This document shows positions 49,902 to 58,258 of a DNA stretch of 64,000 nt, piece after piece. Position numbers and translations under genes: made by a program. Under the pieces are notes generated by a model. That model made no database searches. It was not told the origin of the DNA and worked only from the letters and a program-made list of their open reading frames with translations. Each line of letters starts with the position of its first letter. Position 1 is the first letter of the stretch. This stretch comes from DATDFB01 sp036522835 (GTDB lineage Bacteria > Acidobacteriota > Thermoanaerobaculia > Gp7-AA8): NCBI GenBank assembly GCA_036522835.1, contig DATDFB010000228.1, forward strand, positions 4,999 to 68,998, given 5' to 3'.

Positions 49902-51704
49902 TTACCAGCCGATGCCGTAGTCCTCGCCGTGGTTGCTCGAGCCGCCCCAGAACGTCCCGTGCGCGCGGTCGATCATGATGGCGTTGATCGGCCCCGACGT
50001 GCGCTCCTCGAAAATCTCCGTGTACCCCATCTTGCGCAGCTCGCCGCGCACCCACGGCGGCGTGACCGTGTTGAGCAGGATCTTGCCCGGCACGATCTCG
50101 TGATTCCCGAACGAGCTCCGCATCTGATAGGTGTTGAAGTTCGCCGCCTCCGTCGCCTCCTGCGGCGTCATCCCGAACTCCACGACGTCGAGAAAGAACT
50201 GCAGGAGGTTCTGATCCTGGCTGTCGCCGCCCTGCACGGAGAAGACGAGGTACGGCGCGCCGTCCTTGAAGGCGAGCGTCGGAGTGAGCGTCACGCGTGG
50301 ATGTTTCCCCGGCTCGACGACGTTGAACGGCCCCTCGGACGCATCGGTGACGAACGATTGCATCCGCTGGCTCAGGCCGACGCCGGTGTGTCCCGCGATG
50401 ACGGCAGGCACCCATCCGCCGCTCGGCGTGACCGACACCGCCCATCCCTCGGCGTCGGCCGCTTCGACCGAGGTCGTGCCGGCGTAGAACGACGGCGCGA
50501 CGCTCGCGGAGGCCGCCTTCGTCCACGACTTCAACAGAGCCGTGAACGGATTCGTCTCCCCCTGGAACGGATACGGATCGCCCGGCGCGATGTCGGGGTC
50601 GTTGCGGTCGGCGCGGATCAGCTTCGCGCGCTCCTTCGCGTACTCTTTCGACAGCAGTCCGCGCACCGGCTTGGCCGGCGGGGTGTAGATGTCGCCGTAG
50701 TAGAAGTCGCGGTCGGCGTACGCGAGGCTCAAGGCCTGGTAGAGCGTGTGGATGTAGCGCGCGCTGTTGTAGCCCATCGACTCGAGATCGAAGTTCTCGA
50801 GGATGTTCAGCGCCTGCAGCATCGACGGCCCCTGCGTCCAGACGTTGAGCTTGTAGACGTCGATGCCGCGGTAGGTGGTCTTGACCGGCTCTTCGATGTG
50901 GACCTGCCACTTGGCCAGATCGTCGAGGGTGAAGAGGCCGCCCTGCTCCTGCACGCCGCGGACGATCTCGCGGGCGATGTCGCCTTTGTAGAAGCGGTCG
51001 TACGCGGCGTAGATCGCCTCCTTGCGCGACTTGCCGGCCGCGAGCGCGGCCTGCTCGGCGTCAACGAGCTTGCGCAGCGTGGCTGCGAGCTCGGGTTGTT
51101 TGAAGATCTCCCCCGCCACGGGGGGCTTGCCGCCGTGCGGCAGCAGGACGGCTTTCGAATACGGCCATTCGTTGATGTGCGCTTTGTTTCTGTTGATGGT
51201 GTTGATGAGCTCCTGCTCGATCGGATAGCCGTCGGCCAACGCGATGGCCGGCGCGAGGATCTCTTTGAGGGAAAGCTTGCCGTACTCCGCTTCCATGACC
51301 AGGATGCCGCCCGGCGTGCCGGGGGTGACGGCAGCGAGCGGCCCGTACTCCGGCGGATACTTCATCCCTTTGCTCTTGAAAAAGGCGGCGGTCGCGCCGG
51401 TGGGAGCGACGCCCAAGGCGTTGATGCCGGTGACCTTCTTGGTGTGCGGATCGTAGATGAGCGCCTGCGTCTCGCCGCCCCACGACAGCGTGTCCCACAT
51501 CGTGCAGGTGGCGGCGATCATCGCCGCCGCGGCGTCGACGGCGTTGCCGCCGCGCTCGAAGATCATCGCCCCCGCGGTGGCGGCGAGCGGCTTGCCGGTG
51601 ATAGCCATCCAATGCGCGCCGTGCAGCGGCGGCTTCTGGGTCTTTTGCGCGAACGCGGCGGAGGCGAGGAGCACGAGAACGGCGGTGAGGAGTGTCGATT
51701 TCAT
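49902..51704 (-). CDS. ggt: Gamma-glutamyltransferase
   Basis: 600-residue exported gamma-glutamyltransferase that removes or transfers the gamma-glutamyl group of glutathione and related peptides in the periplasm. The signal peptide ends near SAAFAQ. The N-terminal subunit has GGNAVDAAAAMIAAT and TPGTPGGILVM. The autoprocessing threonine should lie in AGTTSVEAADAEGWAVS near residue 420. A GG pair of the small subunit is seen in QGGDSQDQNLLQ, and the final domain is complete. The processing site reads TTS where many have TTH. Confidence 0.9.
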   Translation of the reverse strand: MKSTLLTAVLVLLASAAFAQKTQKPPLHGAHWMAITGKPLAATAGAMIFERGGNAVDAAAAMIAATCTMWDTLSWGGETQALIYDPHTKKVTGINALGVAPTGATAAFFKSKGMKYPPEYGPLAAVTPGTPGGILVMEAEYGKLSLKEILAPAIALADGYPIEQELINTINRNKAHINEWPYSKAVLLPHGGKPPVAGEIFKQPELAATLRKLVDAEQAALAAGKSRKEAIYAAYDRFYKGDIAREIVRGVQEQGGLFTLDDLAKWQVHIEEPVKTTYRGIDVYKLNVWTQGPSMLQALNILENFDLESMGYNSARYIHTLYQALSLAYADRDFYYGDIYTPPAKPVRGLLSKEYAKERAKLIRADRNDPDIAPGDPYPFQGETNPFTALLKSWTKAASASVAPSFYAGTTSVEAADAEGWAVSVTPSGGWVPAVIAGHTGVGLSQRMQSFVTDASEGPFNVVEPGKHPRVTLTPTLAFKDGAPYLVFSVQGGDSQDQNLLQFFLDVVEFGMTPQEATEAANFNTYQMRSSFGNHEIVPGKILLNTVTPPWVRGELRKMGYTEIFEERTSGPINAIMIDRAHGTFWGGSSNHGEDYGIGW

Positions 51705-51781
51705 GCGAAGTTACCACTCCGTCCTTTCCAGGATATTCGCGCGGCGCGCCAGCCGCTCGGCAGTCGTTTTCATGGCGGCGG

Positions 51782-51787
51782 TATCCT
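51782..51787 (+). promoter_or_regulatory. -10-like box (TATCCT), leaderless start
   Basis: TATCCT ends 6 bases before the ATG at 51794, with no Shine-Dalgarno. Confidence 0.4.
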
Positions 51788-51793
51788 ACTTCC

Positions 51794-52276
51794 ATGCGCG
51801 ACCTTCTTGCCGCCCTCGACCGCACCATCGCGCGCCTCTCCGCCGGCACCGCCTATTCGTGGGGCCACATGGGGATGTGCAACTGCGGCCATCTCGCGCA
51901 GTCGATCACCGGCCTCACTCAGGCCGAGATTCACGCCTCAGCGCTCGAGCGCGAGGGCGACTGGGAAGCGCAGGCCAACCGTTACTGCCCGACGAGCGGC
52001 CTGCTGATCGACGCCGTCCTCGCCGCCATGTTCGCCCTCGGGCTCACGCGCGACGACATCCGCCACCTCGAGAAGCTCTCCGACCCCGACGTTCTCCGCC
52101 GCGCGGGCCGTACTTACCTCCGGCGGAACCAGCGCGACGATGTGCTCGTCTACCTGAAAGCATGGCGGGAGGCTCTCGATGAAGCGAACGTTCGTAGCGA
52201 TCGCGGCGCTCTTAATCGCGGTGACGGCCCAGGCCGATCCGCAGACGATCTATCGCCTGCGAGCACTGCTCGATGA
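51794..52276 (+). CDS. Protein of unknown function overlapping the next gene
   Basis: 160-residue soluble protein with helical predicted content (MRDLLAALDRTIARLSAGTAYS) and a GMCNCGHLAQ segment. The first 128 residues look protein-like. The last 30 lie in the next gene's signal-peptide region and look like out-of-frame translation. The overlap of 98 bases is unusual; the ancestral stop may have been lost. The family is unknown. Confidence 0.6.
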   Translation: MRDLLAALDRTIARLSAGTAYSWGHMGMCNCGHLAQSITGLTQAEIHASALEREGDWEAQANRYCPTSGLLIDAVLAAMFALGLTRDDIRHLEKLSDPDVLRRAGRTYLRRNQRDDVLVYLKAWREALDEANVRSDRGALNRGDGPGRSADDLSPASTAR

Positions 52277-52700
52277 CCTCGGACGTTTCTCGACGGACTT
52301 GACGAAGGAGGCCAACCGCGACGCGGAGATTCTGCGCCGCCTCACCGACGCGGCGCGCGCGCTCGACGACTGGCAGAAGAACAACGGCGTATCGAAGGCG
52401 ATGGACAACATCGGCAAGGCCTCGCAGCTCGCCGCGCAGTCGCCGCAAAATCCGAAAGTCGCGCGCATCGTGCAGATCGCGCAGGAGATCGTCGCTCCGG
52501 CGAAAGAGAGCACGATGAACATCGATCAGATGAAGCTCCGCGGCGAGCTGCGCGCACGCTGCATCGAGCCGATGCGGCAGGTCGTCTCCGAGGACATCGG
52601 GGGTCTGGCGAGAGTGACGAGCCAGCTCACCGACGTCACCAACGTGATCGCCAAGGCCATGGCCTCGGCGAGCGCGGCGGCGTTGGGGCAGACGGAGTAG
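52179..52700 (+). CDS. Exported helical protein of unknown function
   Basis: 173-residue protein with a signal peptide (IAALLIAVTAQAD). It is otherwise mainly alpha-helical, with heptad-like stretches such as YRLRALLDDLGRFSTDL and MDNIGKASQLAAQSPQ. A pair of cysteines is not conserved in any motif I know. It starts inside the preceding gene and ends 5 bases before the convergent beta-helix gene. Confidence 0.65.
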   Translation: MKRTFVAIAALLIAVTAQADPQTIYRLRALLDDLGRFSTDLTKEANRDAEILRRLTDAARALDDWQKNNGVSKAMDNIGKASQLAAQSPQNPKVARIVQIAQEIVAPAKESTMNIDQMKLRGELRARCIEPMRQVVSEDIGGLARVTSQLTDVTNVIAKAMASASAAALGQTE

Positions 52701-52704
52701 CCGC

Positions 52705-54225
52705 CTACTTCACCACCACCCCGTCGCTCAGCTCCGTCGAGGCTTCCTGCGTGTCGAACTCGAACGGCGTGGAGCGCACGGTCAGCGCGGTGAGGATCTG
52801 TCCGCGCAGGTCGCCGTGCCGGCGGAACACGACCGTCGGGGCGTTGTTCGTCGACACCGATCCGAGAAACGTCTCGGCCTCGGCGCGTCCGGCCCGGTCG
52901 AGGGCGTGGTTCGCGAAGATGTAGAGCGTCCACGTGTCGAAGTTGCGGCGCACCGGGTGGACGTCGATCGTCACGACCGTGTCGCCGCTGGCGGCGTCAT
53001 AGACCGCGGAGGCGATCGTCGGCGCCGGCTGATCGAATACCATCGGTTGAAGGCCGGGGCCGTCCATGCCGATGTCGAAGGGGGCGCCGTTGCCGAACAT
53101 GACGTTGTCGCGCACGGCCACGCGCCGCACCGTCGAATCCGTGCCGACCGGAAAGTCGTGGTTGCCCGAGATCGTGTTGCCCTGTACGTCGACCTGATCG
53201 ATGACACCCGTATGGAGCGGCGACGGCCCGATGTAGATCCCGCTGGCGCCGTTGTTGGCGATGCGGTTGTCGAGAATGTACGTGTGCCCGTTCAGGCCGG
53301 CGACGAAGATGCCGCTGCGGGCGTTGCCGCTGATGGTGTTGTCGCGGATCGTGCCCCAGCCTTGGGCGATGGCGATGCCGCGCAGGCCGTTCGGGACCGG
53401 CGCGCCGCTCGGATCGCTGCCAATGACGTTGTGGTCGATGAGGTACGGCGCCGCGGAGATCGGCTGATCGACCACGACGCCGTTGGCGAAGAAGCCGTCG
53501 ATCCACAGTCCGCGAAGCGTGTCGAACGTGCCGCGCAGCACGAGCCCGTCACCGAAGACGTGCGTGCCGCGGAGCTCGATCGGCGTCGTGTTGAGATAGG
53601 TTCCGTCGACGACGATGTCGAAGGCGTCGAGCGGCGGCAGCGGAGACAGGGGCTCGATCGTGTACCAGCCGCGCGCCGGCAGCGGCTCGGCGATGGCGAA
53701 GGAGATGCGGCAGGGAACGCTGCGAACGCTCCCCCCGGCGCAGTCGCGATTCGAGTCGGCGATGGCCTGCCGCAGCGATCCGGGACCCGCGTCGGCCGTC
53801 GTGGTGACGACGAACTGGGCGTAGAGCGTGACGTCGGTGAGGCGAAAGACCGTCGACGGCAGCTCGTTGGCCGAGAAGGCCGTGGTGACGAGGTAGCGAC
53901 CGGGGCCGGCCGGAGGCCTGAGGGCGACGTCGAAGTCGAGCGATTGGCCGGCGGGAAGCGCCGGCAGCTTGCAGCGGGCGGAGCCGGAGAAGCCGAGGCA
54001 GTCGCCGCCGCGCGCGCTGGTGAAGGTCCAGTTCGGCGGCACCTCGACCACGGCGCCGACCCCCGGCAGATCGACCGTGCCGGTGTTCGTGATCGTGTAA
54101 TGGAGATTGACGTTGCCGGCGACGTCGGTGCCGTCGACGGCGGGCGACGTCACCCGGATCGAAGCGTCGGCCGCGAGCAACGGGGGTGCCAGAGCGAGCA
54201 GAACGGCGGCGAGGGTAGCGCGCAT
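52705..54225 (-). CDS. Exported right-handed beta-helix protein with CARDB/DUF11-like N-terminus
   Basis: 506-residue secreted protein (ATG at 54225; another three codons upstream). After the signal peptide an Ig-like CARDB/DUF11 domain appears (VTSPAVDGTDVAGNVNLHYT, residues 25-130). A GSLRQAIADSN motif, typical of choice-of-anchor parallel beta-helix proteins, comes near residue 155. Repeated IRDNTISGNARSGIFVAG-type coils run to about residue 390, then a C-terminal beta domain. Such proteins often bind or process polysaccharides. Confidence 0.82.
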   Translation of the reverse strand: MRATLAAVLLALAPPLLAADASIRVTSPAVDGTDVAGNVNLHYTITNTGTVDLPGVGAVVEVPPNWTFTSARGGDCLGFSGSARCKLPALPAGQSLDFDVALRPPAGPGRYLVTTAFSANELPSTVFRLTDVTLYAQFVVTTTADAGPGSLRQAIADSNRDCAGGSVRSVPCRISFAIAEPLPARGWYTIEPLSPLPPLDAFDIVVDGTYLNTTPIELRGTHVFGDGLVLRGTFDTLRGLWIDGFFANGVVVDQPISAAPYLIDHNVIGSDPSGAPVPNGLRGIAIAQGWGTIRDNTISGNARSGIFVAGLNGHTYILDNRIANNGASGIYIGPSPLHTGVIDQVDVQGNTISGNHDFPVGTDSTVRRVAVRDNVMFGNGAPFDIGMDGPGLQPMVFDQPAPTIASAVYDAASGDTVVTIDVHPVRRNFDTWTLYIFANHALDRAGRAEAETFLGSVSTNNAPTVVFRRHGDLRGQILTALTVRSTPFEFDTQEASTELSDGVVVK

Positions 54226-54264
54226 GATGTGCATGCTACGTGCGCGCCGGGGGCCACGTCCAAG

Positions 54265-55578
54265 TCAGTGCGCCGCGACCGGCATGTCCAGCCGCCGGTA
54301 GCGCCGCGTCTGCGGCAGGCAGCTCTTCTCCGTCACGTGGTGCAGGTATTCGTCGCGGAACTTCTTCACCGACGAGATCACCGGCCCGATGGCCGCGTCG
54401 CCCAGCGCGCAGAGCGACTTGCCGCCGATGTTGTCGCTCATGTCGAGCAAAAGATCCGCGTCCTGCGGCCGTCCCTCGCCGCGCTCCAGGCGGTCGAGCA
54501 CCGACTCCAGCCAATTCGTCCCCTCGCGGCACGGCGTGCACTGGCCGCACGACTCGTGGGCGAAGAACTTGGCCAGGCGCCACACCGCGTCGACGATGCA
54601 GACCGACTCGTCGAGCACGATGATCCCCGCCGAGCCGAGCATCGATCCCGCTTTCATCAGCGCGTCGAAGTTGAGCGGGATGTCGATCTCGTCGGCCGTC
54701 AGCATCGGCGCCGAGGCGCCGCCGGGGATGACGGCCTTGAGCTGGCGGTCCTCCGTGATCCCGCCGCAGTGGTCGTAGATCAGCTCGCGGATCGTGATCC
54801 CCATCGGGAACTCGTACACCCCCGGCTTCTTCACGTTGCCGGAGACGCAGTAGAGCTTCGGCCCGGTGTTCTTCGGCGTGCCGAAGCCTTTGAACCACTC
54901 CGCTCCGTTCCTGACGATGAGCGGGACGCAGGCCAGCGTCTCGACGTTCTGCACGACCGTCGGGCCGCCGAACGCGCCGACGACCGCGGGGAACGGCGGC
55001 TTCACGCGCGGCTGTCCGCGGTGCCCTTCGATCGACTCGATGAGCCCCGTCTCTTCGCCGCAGATGTACGCGCCGGCGCCGCGGGCGACGGTGATGTCGA
55101 AGTCGAAGCCGCTGCCGAAGATGTTCTTCCCCAGGAACCCGCGCTCGCGCGCCTCGGCCAGTGCACCCTCCAGCACCGTGGCGCCGTAGTAGAACTCGCC
55201 GCGGATGTAGATGTAGGCCATCGGGTTCGAGCCGATGGCGAAGCCGGCGATGATCATCCCTTCGATGAGGAGGTGCGGATCTTTCTCGATGATCACCCGG
55301 TCCTTGAACGTGCCGGGCTCCGACTCGTCGGCGTTGCAGAGGAGATACGTCGGCTTCGGCGCGTTCTTCGGCACGAAGCTCCACTTCATCCCGGTCGGGA
55401 AGCCGGCGCCGCCGCGGCCGCGGAGCTCCGAGTCCTTGACGAGCTGCGTGATGGCGTCGGGCGTCATGGTGGTGAGGGCCTTCTTCGCGTCTTCGTAGCC
55501 GCCGCCGTCGACGTAGGTATCGATGGCCGTGGAATTCGGCTTGTCGATGTTGGCCAGGAGGATCTTGATCGGTTCCAT
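54265..55578 (-). CDS. nuoF: NADH-quinone oxidoreductase subunit F
   Basis: 437-residue NuoF, which oxidises NADH with FMN and passes electrons to iron-sulphur clusters in complex I. The FMN/NADH fold shows GRGGAGFPTGMKWSF near residue 55, CNADESEPGTFKDR near 85 and GAGAYICGEETGLI near 170. The 4Fe-4S ligands are in ESCGQCTPCREG near 345 and a later C near 388. I took the ATG at 55578 (MEPIKILL) over an upstream one in repeat sequence. It follows nuoE and is the last nuo gene here. Confidence 0.96.
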   Translation of the reverse strand: MEPIKILLANIDKPNSTAIDTYVDGGGYEDAKKALTTMTPDAITQLVKDSELRGRGGAGFPTGMKWSFVPKNAPKPTYLLCNADESEPGTFKDRVIIEKDPHLLIEGMIIAGFAIGSNPMAYIYIRGEFYYGATVLEGALAEARERGFLGKNIFGSGFDFDITVARGAGAYICGEETGLIESIEGHRGQPRVKPPFPAVVGAFGGPTVVQNVETLACVPLIVRNGAEWFKGFGTPKNTGPKLYCVSGNVKKPGVYEFPMGITIRELIYDHCGGITEDRQLKAVIPGGASAPMLTADEIDIPLNFDALMKAGSMLGSAGIIVLDESVCIVDAVWRLAKFFAHESCGQCTPCREGTNWLESVLDRLERGEGRPQDADLLLDMSDNIGGKSLCALGDAAIGPVISSVKKFRDEYLHHVTEKSCLPQTRRYRRLDMPVAAH

Positions 55579-55586
55579 AAGTATCA

Positions 55587-55654
55587 GGGGACAGGTCACA
55601 GGTCACAGGTCACAGGTGGTCACCTGTCACCCGTGACCCGTCACCCGTGACCTC
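55587..55654. repeat. Inverted repeat of GGTCACAGGT units (family G)
   Basis: Three CAGGTCA-type units face an imperfect series of TGTCACCCGTGACC units, between nuoE and nuoF. It could weaken readthrough into nuoF. Confidence 0.82.
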
Positions 55655-56183
55655 ATTTCAATTGCGGCAACAGCGCATCCATCTTCTCCACGCTCATGTT
55701 CTCGTGGTAATCGTTATTGATCTGTACCACCGGCGCTGTGCCGCACGATCCGAGGCATTCGACCTCGACGACCGTGTAGCGCCCGTCCTTCGTCGTCTCG
55801 CCGGGATTCACGTACAGGCGCTCGCATAGGTGGTCGTAGATGTCGTACGCGCGGTTGACCATGCAGGAGAGATTGGTGCAGACCTGCAGGTGGTACTTCC
55901 CGACCGGCTTCTGGTTGTACATGTTGTAGAACGAGACGACGCCGAAGACCGTCGCGGGCGAGAGATCGAGGAGCGATCCGACGTAGTGCACGACCTCGGG
56001 CGAGATCCATCCCCACACTTCCTGCGCGAGGTGGAGCGTCGGCAGGAGCGCGGCCTCTTTGGTCGGATAGCGCGTGAGGATGTATTCGAAGCGCTGCTTG
56101 GCCTCGGGCGGAAACTCCGGCAGCTTGCCGATGTTGGCGAAGCGCTCGGGAGCGTACGGGTTGTCGGGATGCAGGTCGGCCAT
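55653..56183 (-). CDS. nuoE: NADH-quinone oxidoreductase subunit E
   Basis: 176-residue NuoE carrying the 2Fe-2S cluster N1a. The four ligands are in CTNLSC near residue 110 and CLGSC near 155, with the thioredoxin-like fold beginning near LPTLHLAQEVWGWI. It couples with NuoF in the peripheral arm. The ATG at 56183 lies 4 bases after nuoA, so the three genes A, E and F form one unit without B, C and D. Confidence 0.95.
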   Translation of the reverse strand: MADLHPDNPYAPERFANIGKLPEFPPEAKQRFEYILTRYPTKEAALLPTLHLAQEVWGWISPEVVHYVGSLLDLSPATVFGVVSFYNMYNQKPVGKYHLQVCTNLSCMVNRAYDIYDHLCERLYVNPGETTKDGRYTVVEVECLGSCGTAPVVQINNDYHENMSVEKMDALLPQLK

Positions 56184-56187
56184 GTCG

Positions 56188-56556
56188 CTACCAGTCGAAG
56201 GTTTTCTTCTTCCATACGTACACATATCCGACGGCGAGGAGACCGATGAAGACGAGCATCTCGCCGAAGAGGAACATTCCGCTCGGGCCGCGCGCGGCGT
56301 CGCGGTAGATGACCGCCCACGGGTAGAGGAACGCCGCCTCGATGTCGAAGAGGATGAAGAGCATGGCGATCTGGTAGAAGCGGACGTTGATCCGCTTCCG
56401 GTTGACGTCGAGCAGCGGCACGCCTCCCTCATACGGCGAGAGCTTGGAGGGATTGCGCTGGTGCCGCCCGATGAACCAGTTCAGCGCCAACATCACCACC
56501 CCGAGGGCCAGGGCGATGACGAGCATGATGAGGATCGGAAGGAACGAGTGCGTCAT
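56188..56556 (-). CDS. nuoA: NADH-quinone oxidoreductase subunit A
   Basis: 122-residue membrane subunit of complex I with three helices. The conserved loop YEGGVPLLDVNRKRINVRFY follows the first helix (residues 42-61). The FDIEAAFLYPWAV segment holds the acidic membrane residues. It is first in the nuoA-nuoE-nuoF group. In most bacteria nuoA is followed by nuoB; here it is not. Confidence 0.95.
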   Translation of the reverse strand: MTHSFLPILIMLVIALALGVVMLALNWFIGRHQRNPSKLSPYEGGVPLLDVNRKRINVRFYQIAMLFILFDIEAAFLYPWAVIYRDAARGPSGMFLFGEMLVFIGLLAVGYVYVWKKKTFDW

Positions 56557-56600
56557 GAAAGCGGCGCCATGCTAATGGCAAACCAACGCGCGGGACAAGC

Positions 56601-56637
56601 ATTGTGGAGTGCGGCGGCCATGCCGCCGCTGTCCACA
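56601..56637. repeat. Palindromic element (family A, copy 6)
   Basis: ATTGTGGAGTGCGGCGGCCA then TGCCGCCGCTGTCCACA, with the CAAGC flank shared with copy 4. It lies between the nuoA promoter side and the 3' end of the next minus-strand gene. Confidence 0.8.
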
Positions 56638-56638
56638 G

Positions 56639-57616
56639 CTACGGCACGACGCGTATCGTTCTCTTCCCCAGAAGCTGCCCCGCCGTGGAGAGCTCGACGC
56701 GGATCGGATCGGCGGAGACGTCCGGCGGCAACCGCACGGAGTCCCAGACGCGGAAGCCTTCCGGACGCGTGGTGAGGTCGACGAGGCGCGAGACGCGCAG
56801 CACCTTGCCGTTCTGCACGAAGCTCATCTGCACGCGCGCTGGAATGCGCTCGGGCGAGAAGACCGTGGCCACCGCGTAAATCCGCCCGCGCCGCAGCGCC
56901 GAGCGCGGGATCTCCTCTGTGAACGTCGCCGGCGCATTGAGCGTGCGGTGGTCGAGCTCGCCCGAGAAGCGGAGCGCGGTCATGCGCAGCGGGACGGGCG
57001 GGAGGAGGGGGCGGATCAGCCAGACGCCGGCAATCACGGCGACGAAAAGGAGCGCCTTGTGCAGTGCGGCGCCCATGCCGCCGCCGCTCAGCGCGAGCGC
57101 CGCGAGAAACGAGATCGCCGCGGCCAGCACCTCGCCATGCTCGATGCGCGTCCGCAGCAAGAGCGGCAGGAAGAACTGCAGCGCCGAGAAGCTGACGACG
57201 GCGAAGAATCCGATCGAGAACCAGCGGTGCTCGCGCAGCAGGCGGTCGAAGAGCAGGTCGAAGCACGACAGCACCGCGAGGGCGGTCAGCAGCACGACAT
57301 AGACGAAGTTCCACGAACGAACCGTCGCCGAGTAGAAGTAGAACGGGATGAGGAAGAAGAGCGTCTCCTGGTACATCACGCGCGTGAGATAGGAGACGAC
57401 GCCGTGCGCGAAGCGCAGCAGGCTCGATCCGCCGGCCACACGCGACACGAAGAGCGTCGAGCCCCACGTCAGCGCGAGAAAGAGCACCACCCAACGGGCA
57501 AAGCCGTAGCGGTTGTGCGCCAGGATCAGCACCGCGATGCCGCTGATGAGCGCCCACGCGGAGTGGAGCGCCCACAGCAGCCGCGCGTATTTGTCGTGGA
57601 GCTCGCGCCAGTTCAA
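56639..57616 (-). CDS. Membrane protein with C-terminal DUF2914-like domain
   Basis: 325-residue protein. The first 210 residues contain about seven hydrophobic helices (for example LISGIAVLILAHN and FFAVVSFSALQFFLPLLL). The C-terminal domain (residues 220-325) resembles DUF2914: VQMSFVQNGKVLRVSRL, VWDSVRLPPDVSADPIRVEL and QLLGKRTIRV. This fits DUF5924-type proteins of unknown role. The start is TTG, one base after the peroxiredoxin stop, so translation is coupled. A GGGMGAALHK stretch near residue 180 looks like a decayed family A element. Confidence 0.78.
   Translation of the reverse strand: MNWRELHDKYARLLWALHSAWALISGIAVLILAHNRYGFARWVVLFLALTWGSTLFVSRVAGGSSLLRFAHGVVSYLTRVMYQETLFFLIPFYFYSATVRSWNFVYVVLLTALAVLSCFDLLFDRLLREHRWFSIGFFAVVSFSALQFFLPLLLRTRIEHGEVLAAAISFLAALALSGGGMGAALHKALLFVAVIAGVWLIRPLLPPVPLRMTALRFSGELDHRTLNAPATFTEEIPRSALRRGRIYAVATVFSPERIPARVQMSFVQNGKVLRVSRLVDLTTRPEGFRVWDSVRLPPDVSADPIRVELSTAGQLLGKRTIRVVP
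57061..57089. repeat. Decayed palindromic element inside a membrane protein gene (family A, copy 7)
   Basis: CAGTGCGGCGCCCATGCCGC followed by CGCCGCT resembles the family A arm with several changes. It is in frame and encodes a short Gly/Ala-rich stretch between predicted helices. Confidence 0.45.
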
Positions 57617-57617
57617 A

Positions 57618-58178
57618 TCAGCGCTTCAACGAGCACGCCTCGACGATCTTCGTCGGATCGACCGCTTCGCTGTCGACCTGCTCGGCGACGACCTTCCCCT
57701 CTTTGTCAATGAGGAACGTGGCCCGCCGCGCGGAGAGGATCGGCGCGCCGCCGATCTTGTACTCCTTGTCGAGCCCGTACGCCTTGATGGCGCTGGCGTT
57801 CATGTCGCCCAGAAGCGGGAACGTGATGCCGTTCTTCTCCGCGAAGGCGTGATTGGCGAAGGGGCTGTCGATGCTCACACCCAAGACCTGGGTGTCTGTG
57901 CCTTCCAGCTTGGCCAGGTTGTCCTGGAAGGCTTTCATCTCCTTCGTTCACCCTCCTGTGAAGGCGAAGACGAAGAAGGCCAGGGCCACCTGCTTCTTCC
58001 CTTTGAAATCATGCAGCGACACCGGCGTCGTCTTCGAACCGTCGAACTGCAGCAGCGTGAAGTCGGGCGCCATGTCGCCGACCTTGATCTTCAGCGGCTC
58101 CGGCGCTTTCTTCGGCTCGTCGGCGGCGAACGCCGCGGTCGCCAGCGAGAGCAACACCAAGAAAAGGAACTTTCGCAT
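57618..58178 (-). CDS. Exported selenocysteine-containing peroxiredoxin (TGA read-through)
   Basis: 186-residue AhpC/TSA-type peroxiredoxin if the in-frame TGA at 57950-57948 encodes selenocysteine. A signal peptide ends near ATAAFA|AD. The active-site loop FFVFAFTGG-U-TKEMKAF places the TGA (residue 77) exactly at the peroxidatic cysteine of relatives that read AFTGGCTKE. The conserved arginine follows in SARRATFLIDKEGKV near residue 155. The PxxxTxxC proline is Val here. A SECIS-like stem-loop begins 15 bases after the TGA. I chose the ATG at 58178, preceded by GGAGGT. It is coupled to the DUF2914 protein. Confidence 0.85.
57900..57932 (-). promoter_or_regulatory. Putative bacterial SECIS stem-loop
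   Basis: In the mRNA, GCCUUCCAG pairs perfectly with CUGGAAGGC around a 15-base loop that starts with G. The loop begins 24 bases after the UGA, inside the window expected for SelB binding (about 16-37 bases). An alternative inner pairing (CCAGG with CCUGG around ACAA) is possible. It is coding sequence at the same time. Confidence 0.75.
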
Positions 58179-58258
58179 CGAGACCTCCATCGCGCACCAT
58201 CGTACCGCGAGGGACGGAAATCGCGATTCGCGGCACTCTCATCAAGAAGAGGTGAGTC

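Noticed and set aside
57618..58190. Peroxiredoxin as a pseudogene with a nonsense mutation or sequencing error
   Set aside because: The stop is TGA, lies precisely at the catalytic cysteine, the reading frame is otherwise intact on both sides, and a SECIS-like hairpin follows at the right distance.
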